Shown: in pieces, positions 16,301 through 24,500 of the stretch
How positions within the stretch are numbered: position 1 is the first letter of the stretch
How the letters are laid out: every line of letters starts with the position of its first letter
Virus record (IMG/VR): IMGVR_UViG_3300015371_000002
Span: 1-64,000 of that record
DNA: 64,000 nt
Source: a virus
Strand: one strand, 5' to 3'
The notes under the pieces: model-generated
Told to the model about the DNA's origin: nothing
Database searches by the model: none
Seen by the model: the letters and a program-made list of their open reading frames with translations, nothing else
Made by a program: the position numbers and the translations under genes

Positions 16301-18973
16301 CGCTGGGATCGGATTAGATGTATCGGTCCAGTCGAACATTCCAGGCCCTGTCCAGACATACCACGCCGGACTGCCGAGCGAATTGGAACCGATCGTGCGC
16401 TCGTAGATCTGATGATTGTGGTAGTAGAGCAGATCGACGCCCCAGCTTTCGGTATCCAGGGTGCCATCGAAGGTCATCTGGAAAACTGGATTGTCAGGTT
16501 GCGTGCCCTGGACGAGCGCAAAGACATGCACCGTGCTCGATGCCGTGCCTGGGGTTACCGAGGCATTGATCGTCGGCCCGATGCTTGAGACTTGTGTGCC
16601 TTCGGGTGATTCCACGGTGCCGAACGGATTTGCCACTGCGACCCACGTCGCGCCGTTCCAAGTCGACCAACCAGGCGTGCCAAAGGCGTTTCCCGCGGTC
16701 TGCTGGATATATACCGTATGATTATGATAGTAGGCCTGCATGACGTTTGCCGTGCCGGCATCGGCGACGCCATTTCGCACCATCTGCGCGCTGGAGTTGA
16801 TGGTGAACTGGTCAAGCGAGGCGCCTGCAGGAGAGCCAGGGGTCTGCGATGCAAATATCGTCGTTCCAGGCCCAGTAATCGTCAGGCCCTCTGGGCTTTC
16901 ACTCAAGACGATGCGCGGGTCGCCTGGAACTGTTACCCAAGTGCTGCCTGACCAAACCGCCCAGGAGTTGGTCGATGTCTGCCAATAAACGGCATGATCG
17001 TGATAGAGAAGCAGGACGATATTGGATCCGTCGGTCTGCCCCGCGTGATTGACCTGGAAGCCGTTGGGCGGATTGTTGATCAGCGTATAGGCAACGCCAG
17101 CCGCGTCATAAATCGCCCCAGTTGCCGTGGTCAGGGTGGTGTCCTGCGCACTTTCGGTGGGAATAATCGATCCCTGTGGGGATATGACAAACAGATGCAC
17201 CGACGCGGTCAGCGAGAAGTTCAGCGTGGCGATGTTGGTCAACGTCGCAACCGGAGTCTCCGCGGTCGTCGCATCGGTGGTCAGATCATAATGCACGACC
17301 CGCGCCATAGATCGGATGAAACTGACCGTAATGGTGGCGCCGCTGCCGAGTATCGGCCGCTGCTCGTTCCAGATGAACAGGAAAAATGTGCCGCCTGAAT
17401 TCTGATACAGACGATGGTGACCGCCGGTCCATGGCGTCGCATTGGACCCTGGCGCCTGCAGGCCCGTGATCGTGTAGTCTAACTTCGATGGCCGGAAGGT
17501 GCGTTTCTTGGATCCGCTATCTCCGGTCAGCGCATACATCGCACGGATGGTGCGCGCAGGCAGCCGCGGTGTGTCGCTGCCGCTATTGGGAAACAGGCCG
17601 ACGCGCACAAACGGACTGTCACCACTCTGGCCGATATCGAACAGAGATTTGTAGAACCACGCCTCGTAGCCGAGCCGATGAAAGTTCAATATGCCGAGCG
17701 CGGCATAGAGCGCGCCAAAGCTATCGTCGGTGGCATGGCTTGGGCTGTCAGTATTCCCCGAGGTCGGATGCCACTCACCAAGGATTAGTGGCTTGCCGAA
17801 GTAGACACCGTGGCCCAGCGCTACGTCATCAGCATTGCCACCGCGGCTGGAACTGTCGTCCGCCTCTGGATCAAGCGTTGGGAAGAACCGCACCGAGGCG
17901 AGCGAGGATGATGCCAGCAGATCAGACTTTTGCTGCGTGGTGAGATAGCTGGCGATTGCCGTCGAGGTCTCAGGAGGCAGCGTATTGTATGTATACGACG
18001 GACTGGCGACGGTGACAGGGTTCGTCCTATCTCGGGTCGCTGCAACGCCGTTATACAGCGTTTGCTGCACCGTGACGCAGTTCGCCGCGGAGACGCTGCC
18101 GTCGTTTGGCGTGTTCAAACCTTCGGCCCAGGCCATCCAGCCCGTGCCGTCGGCCGATGAAACTGCCATTGCTGCGAGCGATGTCGCATCGGCGGCGACT
18201 GCACCGCGCAGTAAAGAAACGGAAAACTTACTGCCGGTGGAGGCAGCGACGGTCGGGCACCAGGACAGCTGATTTGAGCCGCCGCCGGTGTCGCGGCCAG
18301 CAACGTGGTATTCTCGAATGTTGCAGCGCATGCCGCTATTGGCGGTCAGGTAGGTAAGCGCCTGGATCACCGAGTCTGTGGTGTAGTTGCTGACCCCGGC
18401 TCCCCACGGATTGGTCCCGGCAACTGACTGCGAATAGGTGACGACGCCGAAGCGCTCCATCATGTCGGCAATGCGCAGCGCGGTGGTGCCTGTGGCATCA
18501 CCGGCCAAAACCGCGCTATCGGCCCCAGAGCCCTCGGAATAGACGGCAAAGCGCACCGAGGAACCGGACGGAATGGCGACGCCCATTTGATTGCGTAGGG
18601 CAACCTTGAATGTCCCCGGCGGCAGCATGACGCCTGGATATCCCGCGTGCGGGGTTATGCTCGTGCCGGTATTGATTTCGATGGTCGCATCCGGACCGCG
18701 CGCGGGAGCGACCGTGGAGGAACCGTCTTCGAACGTCAGGCCGCCGTCGAGTGAACGGAGGATCCATACCTCAAGGAACGCATCAACGCCGGGGGAACAT
18801 GTCCCACCGGCGATAAACTCCAAGTCGGCCCAGACCGCGCCTTGCGAGTTGGCGAACGGCGCCGAGACCGCCAACACATCGCCAGATGACGATGCGAGGC
18901 CGGTTAATTCAGTCGATAGTGCGGTAACTGGTGCGGTTAAATAGCTGCCGCTGCCGGCCCAACCATATTCCAA
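13331..18973 (-). CDS. giant tail protein with two GH-A-like barrels and a GH16-like domain, 1880 aa
   Basis: Domain order: beta-sandwich 1-150, shared with the next gene; a TIM-barrel-like region 165-600 with AWAEGLNTPND at 281-291 and PLILGEWH at 395-402; four Trp-rich repeats 610-990 (YYHNHTVY...PGWSTWNGATW); a GH16-like domain 1060-1325 with IEYDAAEF (Glu1181, Asp1183, Glu1186); a cadherin/Ig-like domain 1340-1455; and a second barrel 1460-1810 with FSAGNMWN and FGVIEYN (Glu1699). In clan GH-A the acid/base Glu follows Asn (NE); here Thr288 and Met1586 stand there, while the nucleophile-like Glu400 and Glu1699 remain. GH16 catalytic residues look intact. Start TTG 18973 has GAAAGGG upstream. 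It is probably a receptor-binding or depolymerising tail-tip protein. Confidence 0.75.
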   Translation of the reverse strand: MEYGWAGSGSYLTAPVTALSTELTGLASSSGDVLAVSAPFANSQGAVWADLEFIAGGTCSPGVDAFLEVWILRSLDGGLTFEDGSSTVAPARGPDATIEINTGTSITPHAGYPGVMLPPGTFKVALRNQMGVAIPSGSSVRFAVYSEGSGADSAVLAGDATGTTALRIADMMERFGVVTYSQSVAGTNPWGAGVSNYTTDSVIQALTYLTANSGMRCNIREYHVAGRDTGGGSNQLSWCPTVAASTGSKFSVSLLRGAVAADATSLAAMAVSSADGTGWMAWAEGLNTPNDGSVSAANCVTVQQTLYNGVAATRDRTNPVTVASPSYTYNTLPPETSTAIASYLTTQQKSDLLASSSLASVRFFPTLDPEADDSSSRGGNADDVALGHGVYFGKPLILGEWHPTSGNTDSPSHATDDSFGALYAALGILNFHRLGYEAWFYKSLFDIGQSGDSPFVRVGLFPNSGSDTPRLPARTIRAMYALTGDSGSKKRTFRPSKLDYTITGLQAPGSNATPWTGGHHRLYQNSGGTFFLFIWNEQRPILGSGATITVSFIRSMARVVHYDLTTDATTAETPVATLTNIATLNFSLTASVHLFVISPQGSIIPTESAQDTTLTTATGAIYDAAGVAYTLINNPPNGFQVNHAGQTDGSNIVLLLYHDHAVYWQTSTNSWAVWSGSTWVTVPGDPRIVLSESPEGLTITGPGTTIFASQTPGSPAGASLDQFTINSSAQMVRNGVADAGTANVMQAYYHNHTVYIQQTAGNAFGTPGWSTWNGATWVAVANPFGTVESPEGTQVSSIGPTINASVTPGTASSTVHVFALVQGTQPDNPVFQMTFDGTLDTESWGVDLLYYHNHQIYERTIGSNSLGSPAWYVWTGPGMFDWTDTSNPIPAAPTETTSGTYVTTAGTIIYASLTPGQVGGIVLDQWAITSSRTLNRNGSPDGSSSNVVAIYYASHFLYRQESTPNTLGDNPGWWQWNGSGWIDVHDPRPVNPAITIANIPQVIEGQTFGVSGTLQGQATPPALQYRDGAGAWVALPAGASVSTTAFSFTHPAMTTTSAGAPPLAAAQGYNMRTLGPLPTLNSNWFVQPGYSVFQNANGSMTDPGPQGAGYGANDHVRTCSPNGTNFHGSAFGGGGYFEIDMAFQNNSSSQTGSGWPAWWANNIEDAFNDTPGFLPEGIGIEYDAAEFLDQIPSQGGTINAGIILWDQPGHMWTSLDNGQPGGMTPPSDLRQRHKYSWLWVPATGSTQGYIKNYIDGVQLGNTYTWNLYDVSRGWAETRDVDPWSPMDALRFKLMIGTNDENPCTIYTVSVWQRDDSQNLRVGVALPSQGGGGSGGTSSVSVRLAANTAIQATSNTFNIVPAGAMTLTGITLSGTTVVAGSGAGTPIGNVAVQATGGTFSGTLSVNDTTHFRFVGSSLQLATTLAAGNYPINITATQSGASASPMVRAFTIQATTSSNTTVNFSAPTGKTLLKTMWGFSCSIYGGQFFSNATFRNTANTWLKPACLWFNTDWNLDTDYANGNMGTINALLGNYRSFCQTGVRVIMGVAGSLTPTDSPSVVASRAANFASYLANNGYSDIMDFSAGNMWNIDGVSQATMTPYFTAIADALHNVNSAYRVWGPPQWDPAVYANSTFANVSNMANRCNGVIWMAYHGGGPNNNLTTPLNTLYGQFGVNTTDNSVQRSALSGTPLANKPFGVIEYNLGENDNHSNTLAETGQYHGAIYAAAYTYGVFKNGTGMEFCNWQNIVRYVDEGCIGSVQQGSSLTAVTAAGYFLGKAGQSLFGAEYTVSSSIANLVILAVKPTATTFAIMLLNYDLSASRTVNLSVSAGGVPTGTISRWEIGKSSPGGPVSPTPVTGTQASLASISVASETVVILTGTLA

Positions 18974-19111
18974 TGGTGTGCCCTTTCATTATTGATCTCA
19001 ATCGATTGGTCGGGGAGGCCGCTATGCTTCGCTACGGAAGCAGCCGCACGTCACTGAATTGTTGTGCAACGCATAACAATTATGCTAGAGATCCTCCAAC
19101 AGGAGGGAACA
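18974..19111. other. intergenic region between divergent genes
   Basis: This region separates the giant tail gene (minus) from the lipoprotein gene (plus). It holds the ribosome-binding sites of both and a candidate plus-strand promoter. No minus-strand promoter is obvious. Confidence 0.5.
19059..19086 (+). promoter_or_regulatory. candidate promoter for the lipoprotein gene
   Basis: TTGTTG at 19059-19064, a 16-base spacer and TATGCT at 19081-19086 resemble a sigma70-type promoter, 25 bases upstream of the ATG. A partial dyad (TTGTT...AACAA) overlaps it. The match is modest. Confidence 0.35.
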
Positions 19112-19756
19112 ATGCGTAAGTTCATCATTCTAGCTACAACGGCGCTAACATTGGGCGCGCTAGCTGGGTGCGTCTCAGCGCCACCACCCGTGCCAGAGGT
19201 TTACGTGCCACATGCGGACGCCAATATGCGACCCATCGCTGTCCAGAAACTGGTGCTCCAGCTTCCGCTCGGCCACCAGAATGGGGTGATTGCCCTCGGT
19301 CTGTTGTGTATCCCACACGCGACGCTGAACGCACATGCGTTTAACTCGACGAGTGAGGTGGCGCTCGAAATCATCCGCGAGGAATTCGCTATGAACGGCT
19401 ACCCGCTGATCAATCCGCCGGGCGATCTGTTCGCCACGGCTGACGATAACCCGACCGCCATCCGTATCGCAGGCCGCGTCATTGATGTGCATGACAACGC
19501 GTGCTTCCCGATGGGTGGGTTCGGAGATCTGACCAACGGATCAGCCGACTCCGCTGTCGCGATTGAGTGGCAGGTGTTCGACCCTGCCAGCAGGACCGTC
19601 GTCCTAAGGACGACAACTACGGGTGTATCAAGGATTAGTGGTGCATCGCAGCCGTTGAACGTCGCTGATACTGCGGCCGTGCGCCATGCGATCCGATTGT
19701 TTATCGCGAGCCACGAATTCCAAGCGCTCGTGCATTCGGCGGGGCCGGTTGGCTGA
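19112..19756 (+). CDS. lipoprotein, 214 aa, plus-strand insertion in the late operon
   Basis: ATG 19112 follows AGGAGGG. Residues 1-20 are a lipoprotein signal peptide (MRKFIILATTALTLGALAGC) with lipobox LAGC, so Cys20 would be lipidated and the protein held in a membrane. The mature domain (about 190 residues) has an alternating alpha/beta pattern with IRIAGRVIDVHDNACF and VAIEWQVFDPASRTVVLRT, resembling rhizobial lipoproteins of unknown function. It is transcribed against the surrounding late genes and lies beside a nuclease gene. This is typical of a moron or lysogenic-conversion gene, which is inference. Confidence 0.8.
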   Translation: MRKFIILATTALTLGALAGCVSAPPPVPEVYVPHADANMRPIAVQKLVLQLPLGHQNGVIALGLLCIPHATLNAHAFNSTSEVALEIIREEFAMNGYPLINPPGDLFATADDNPTAIRIAGRVIDVHDNACFPMGGFGDLTNGSADSAVAIEWQVFDPASRTVVLRTTTTGVSRISGASQPLNVADTAAVRHAIRLFIASHEFQALVHSAGPVG

Positions 19757-19794
19757 AAGCTTGCTAGCCGCCAGATGTCAGCCTAGAACGAAAC

Positions 19795-19829
19795 GGGGAC
19801 GGGCAGCGCTCTAACGCCGATCCGTCCCC
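19795..19829 (+). terminator. possible hairpin after the lipoprotein gene
   Basis: GGGGACGG at 19795-19802 pairs perfectly with CCGTCCCC at 19822-19829 around a 19-base loop that can form an inner GGC/GCC stem. No T-run follows, so it may be a weak or factor-assisted terminator, or a structured leader for the nuclease gene. Confidence 0.35.
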
Positions 19830-19840
19830 TGACCACGAGG

Positions 19841-19854
19841 GATGAGGAGACATC
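19841..19854 (+). promoter_or_regulatory. leader GATGAGGAGACATC of the nuclease gene
   Basis: This 14-mer contains the ribosome-binding site GAGGAG and stands 5 bases before ATG 19860. The same 14-mer occurs on the minus strand at 49443-49456 before the HNH-like gene, and both genes begin ATGGCTGA. Confidence 0.7.
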
Positions 19855-19859
19855 GCCAC

Positions 19860-21575
19860 ATGGCTGACGACAGCCTTATGGCTAGCAGCATACTTCCGCA
19901 ACTCATCACCGATGCGGAGCCAACGCAGCCTTCGCTGTTCTGCGATGATTCAGTTCGGCCAGTGCGAACCTGTTCGGTCGGGGACTGCAACAGGAAGCAC
20001 GCTGCTCGCGGCTACTGCCTAAAACACTATATCCGAAATCAGCGCGGTCAGCCGCTAGATGTGTCAACCGGAGAGTTGCGGCGGCGCCCTCCGAAGACCT
20101 GCCAGTTCCCAAACTGTGGCCGCAAATCGAAAACCAGGAACCTTTGCGTAAAACACTACCAGAGATTCTGGAAGGGCGCAGATATGATTGCGCCGGACCG
20201 TAAGGTATGGACGATTGAAGACCTAAAAGCTCATGCGGCAGGATTGGGCGGAGAGTGTCTCTCGGATAGCTACATCTCCAGAAATCACCAATATTTATGG
20301 CGCTGCTCATACGGGCATAACTGGACTGCTGCATGGGGCAACGTCAAAGGCACCAGTAATAGAGCAGGGACATGGTGCCTCGAGTGCAGGGGCCCCTTGA
20401 GAGGCGAGGTTATATGTAGAGCAACCATGGAAGCGCTGTTCAGAGCTCCCTTCCCAAAGTCCAGGCCTGACTTCTTGCGGCGCAGTAAGCGCAGCATTCT
20501 AGAGTTGGATGGATACAACCAGAGCCTAGGCATCGCCTTTGAATACCAAGGCATTCAACATTTCGAACCACAGAGACATCTAGGAGAAAGGGTTACTGTC
20601 TCTACGCAGGAAAAGGATGACGAAAAGCGCAGGCGCTGTTGGGAGAATGGCGTGTCGCTGGTTATCGTTGTGGCGCCTATCGGCTTCCCAGATAAGATGA
20701 AAATCATAAAGCAGGTCGAGTTTGCAGTTTCGTGCGCTGGGTTGAAGCCTATTCGCGGGTGGAAGAGCCGATTGGCACAGGTGCCTAGTATTGACTTGCT
20801 TGGGCAAGAGAAGCCTGTCACGGCTGAGATGTTAGCGCTAGCGCACAAGAATGGCGGAGAACTGGTTTCTACTACCTATCGGAGGGCACGCGATAACTTG
20901 ACATGGAGATGTGCTAGCGGGCACGTCTTTTCACTGCCGGTTGGCATCATCAAGTATGGTGAATGGTGCGGTAAATGCGCAAAATTAAGAAAGCGCGTTG
21001 GGTCCCTTGAAGAAGCACAAGCCTTCGCGGCCTCTAGGGGTGGGAGGCTTGTATCGACGGAATATCTCGGCAACAAGAAGCCGATGAATTGGGAATGCCT
21101 AGAAGGGCATCCGATTCGTGCAACTTTTTGGAGCGTTAAGACACGCGGTAGCTGGTGCGGTCAATGTTTTATCCTGTCCCAACGAGACGCTAGGTTTATG
21201 AGGGCTAAGGAGTTCGCAGAGAGCCAAGGCGGCGTATGTCTATCTTTAACCTTTTTCGACAAAAAGCAGACTGTTCTAAGGTTTCAGTGCGCCAATGGCC
21301 ATCAGTGGGAGCGAGGATATAACAGCTTTTTTTCTTCATCTTTTGCTCGGCGATCCACGGCATGGTGTCCGGACTGCCGCAAGCGGCGCATATTCTCTAG
21401 CGAAACGCGCGCAAGGATGTCCGACTCTGCGAAAAGGCGCATCTCGCGAGGAGACAATCCACTGATCTCTCAACTCAAGCAGCAAGGCGGTCTGGCATTG
21501 CCGAGCCAGCCGCTAACTGGCCGCGCAGGCCGGCTACCTCATTCTGGAGATTCTGGATGGCCGCCTCCAAAGTAG
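19860..21575 (+). CDS. zinc-finger homing-nuclease-like protein, 571 aa
   Basis: Two short C-C-C-H fingers lie near residues 37-57 and 82-102 (CNRKHAARGYCLKHY, CGRKSKTRNLCVKHY). Four zinc-ribbon repeats follow the pattern GG..L...Y...L.W.C..GH.W...WC..C, one before and three after a nuclease-like core near residues 205-260 (LELDGY, IAFEYQGIQHF, DDEKRRRCWENG). The core resembles VSR/PD-(D/E)XK-type homing endonucleases. A NUMOD3-like motif (FSSETRARMSDSAKRR) lies near the end. The last 34 codons run antisense into the 3-prime end of the tape-measure gene (21475-21575), so the original stop may have been lost on insertion. It is probably a mobile gene in the late operon. Confidence 0.75.
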   Translation: MADDSLMASSILPQLITDAEPTQPSLFCDDSVRPVRTCSVGDCNRKHAARGYCLKHYIRNQRGQPLDVSTGELRRRPPKTCQFPNCGRKSKTRNLCVKHYQRFWKGADMIAPDRKVWTIEDLKAHAAGLGGECLSDSYISRNHQYLWRCSYGHNWTAAWGNVKGTSNRAGTWCLECRGPLRGEVICRATMEALFRAPFPKSRPDFLRRSKRSILELDGYNQSLGIAFEYQGIQHFEPQRHLGERVTVSTQEKDDEKRRRCWENGVSLVIVVAPIGFPDKMKIIKQVEFAVSCAGLKPIRGWKSRLAQVPSIDLLGQEKPVTAEMLALAHKNGGELVSTTYRRARDNLTWRCASGHVFSLPVGIIKYGEWCGKCAKLRKRVGSLEEAQAFAASRGGRLVSTEYLGNKKPMNWECLEGHPIRATFWSVKTRGSWCGQCFILSQRDARFMRAKEFAESQGGVCLSLTFFDKKQTVLRFQCANGHQWERGYNSFFSSSFARRSTAWCPDCRKRRIFSSETRARMSDSAKRRISRGDNPLISQLKQQGGLALPSQPLTGRAGRLPHSGDSGWPPPK

Positions 21576-24500
21576 CGGTTTGTGTTCTAGTTTCGACTAC
21601 GTAAATACTGGCTGTTAACATATCTACAGGAACCTCGGCAACTGAGGCCAATATATCCGTAATTTGCTGAAAAAGTGTAGCATACCCTAGGCCGCTACCG
21701 TAGGTTGTGCGCGCCGCAGACAAGTAGGCATCCGTGTATGACGGCAGCTTCGCAAAAGAGTTACTGTCGCCCGCCATTGCCGCACCAGCGACGGCCCCGA
21801 ATTGCCGCGATGCTTCGAGAAGTTGCTGGTTAGGAGCGAGCGGGGATTGTCCGCCGAACTTTAACCCGCGCACGTAATCCGCCAGCGATGTCACTAACCC
21901 CGTCGCGGTCTGCTTCGCTTGCTCCATCGCTTGCTGTTGCTGCTGGATGATTTGGTCATTCGCGGCCGTCTGTATTTTGAGACGCTCTGCCCCGAGCGTG
22001 GTCTCCAACCGCGCCGACAGGTCGGCATAGTAAGCTTGGGTTTGATATTGGTCCGCCAGCTGCTTTCTCTGGGCGTTGGCCTGCTGATCGAAGGCAGCGA
22101 GATTGGCTGCCGTTATCTCTGCTGGCGTTGTTGCCTGAGCGGCCGCGAGGCGCGCGTTTAGATCACCCCGCAATACATCGGCCTGCGCTGCGGCCTCTGC
22201 CAATAGCCGTTGCTGTTCGGCAGCTTGCTGTTGCTGCTGGAGTATCGCGGCGTCCGCATCTTTGATTATCACCAACCTCTCTGCGGCCAACGCGCGGTCG
22301 AGGCCGACGATCTGATCGGCATAGAACTGCGATGTCTTGATCGCGTCGCCATACGTTTGGGTAAGGTTATCTGTGAGTTGTTTACGCTCAGCATTCGACT
22401 GAAGATCGAAGGCTTGCAGATTAGCTGCCGCAACCTGCGCGGAGTTACCGGATAGCGCAGCGGCTGCGGTGGCAAAACGCGATGCATAGCCCTGCTGGGT
22501 CACAGCGAATGCGGCGTTGGCCTGCTCGGTAACCTTGGCGATCTGCGCGTCGCGCTTGTCGGTCAGTTCCTGCTCGGCGAAGCCTAAATCGTGGGCCGTC
22601 GCAATCGCGGGATTGAACGCCGCTGAGATCTGATTGATGGCCTGTTGCAGAGAGCCGATGTTCTCGCCGTATTGCCGCATGCTCGGCAGCGTGCGCTCCA
22701 TGAACGTGCGCACCTTTTCCACAACCGGCGCAAGCTCGGCGAATGACGAGAAGGTGCGATCGAGCGCACGGTTCAGCACGTCCGTCTCTTCGGCGCCATA
22801 ACCTGTGGTCTGTGCGCCAAAGCGCAATCTCGAGAATGCGTCGGTGACTGAGGCGCCCGCTAGACCCTGGGGATTCTTGGCCTGGCCGAAGAAACCGAGG
22901 CCACCGGCAGCGCCGGCGGGTGGTGGTGATGATATGCCGCTAACCCGCACGCCAAGATTGCCGAGGTTCTGGTTGAAGGTTGAAACCTCGTTGGCGACCA
23001 TCTGGTAGTTTGACGGCGTGATCTGATTGCCGGAGAGACCGGGATACGCCTCCAGAAAGCCGTTGTTACCGAGACCCACGAAGGTCGCAGAATATGGGCT
23101 GGGTGGCTTAGGCCCGAGTGCGCCGCCTAGCAGCCCGCCTGCAATGGCACCGATAATTGTGCCGATGACCGGAACCACCGATCCGGCCGCCGCACCGGCG
23201 AGCGCGCCGCCAGCCAGGCCACCGGCCGCGCCAAGTCCAGCGCCGATCATCGGGCCGGGGCCTGTCTTACCGAGCGAGCTTTGCAGCAGGCCGCCAGCAA
23301 GACTGCCGAGGCCGAAGCCGAGACCGAGGCCCGTAGCCGCTCCGCCTATGGTCAGCGGAATGGAGCCACCCGCCGCGGTATAGGCTCCAGCCGTCGCTAC
23401 GCCCGGCGCACCACCTATGCCGAAACCAGAAGCCGCAAGCGCCGAATTGGTGGCAGCGCCGGACACCGAGCCAAACAACGGCGTGGCGAGAAAATTGGCT
23501 GCGGCGCCGCCTGATCCAAGAAAGCCGGTGCCGGAGAATATGTTGCCGAGGCCGCCGCCACCGCCGAACAGACTGTAACCCTGCGAGGCCAAACCGCCGA
23601 TCTGCAATAAGCCGCCGAAGCCACTGCTACCTGTGCCGCCTTCCGCTATCCCGGTGCCGCCACCGAACACTGAGCCGAGCACTCCGCCAAGCACGGGTAG
23701 TGATTGGCCACCAATGCCTCCGAACAGCGAATTGATGATCGGGTTGATGACCGCAAGCCGGAGGAACTGCTGGATAATCGCCGACACAACGCTTTTCATC
23801 ACGTTGCCGAAGTTGACGGCACTCGCGCTGCCTTGGACAAAGGCCTCGGTGATGGCATTGCCGATTGTATCGAAGGCGGAGAGGAACGAATTGGCGACGG
23901 TATCTACGTCTCGCGTCTGGTTCCGCAGGGCCTGAGTTGATTGTGCCAGCGCGTCGCGATTAGCCACTATTGCCGCGCGCTCTTCCTCGGATCTGTGGGC
24001 GTATTGGTTCATCACATCGATTTCGTCTTTACGATGCTGAATGGCCAATGCGCGTTGGTCGTTGTTTTCCCCAAGCGTCTGTGATTCGAGTTGGATGAGG
24101 CCGATCTGATCGCGGATTTGCGACGCTTCCTTCGTCGCATTAAGCTTTTCCTGGCCCGACGCAGCCTCAAGGATTTTCTTCGTGCGTTCATCCTCGGCTG
24201 CAGCGACATCATGCGTTGATGTGGCCAGAGTATCCATCACCTGCTTGTGCGCTTCGGCCTTTGCGGTGGCCTTAGCAGCTTCGACAGCACCATTCTCCCA
24301 CGATGCAGCAACTGCATTATTTGCGGCAATCGTCTGATCTAGAATTGCATTCTGATCTTTAAACGCCGAGTTCTGCTTCTCGGTAAGGGCGGCGACTTGC
24401 TCCTGCACTTGCGCATCGGTGGCGCCACGACCGGCTTCGCGTGCCCGCGCTGCCGCTATATAGATCTGCGCCAGTTCCTTGTTGGCCTGGCCGACGATGC

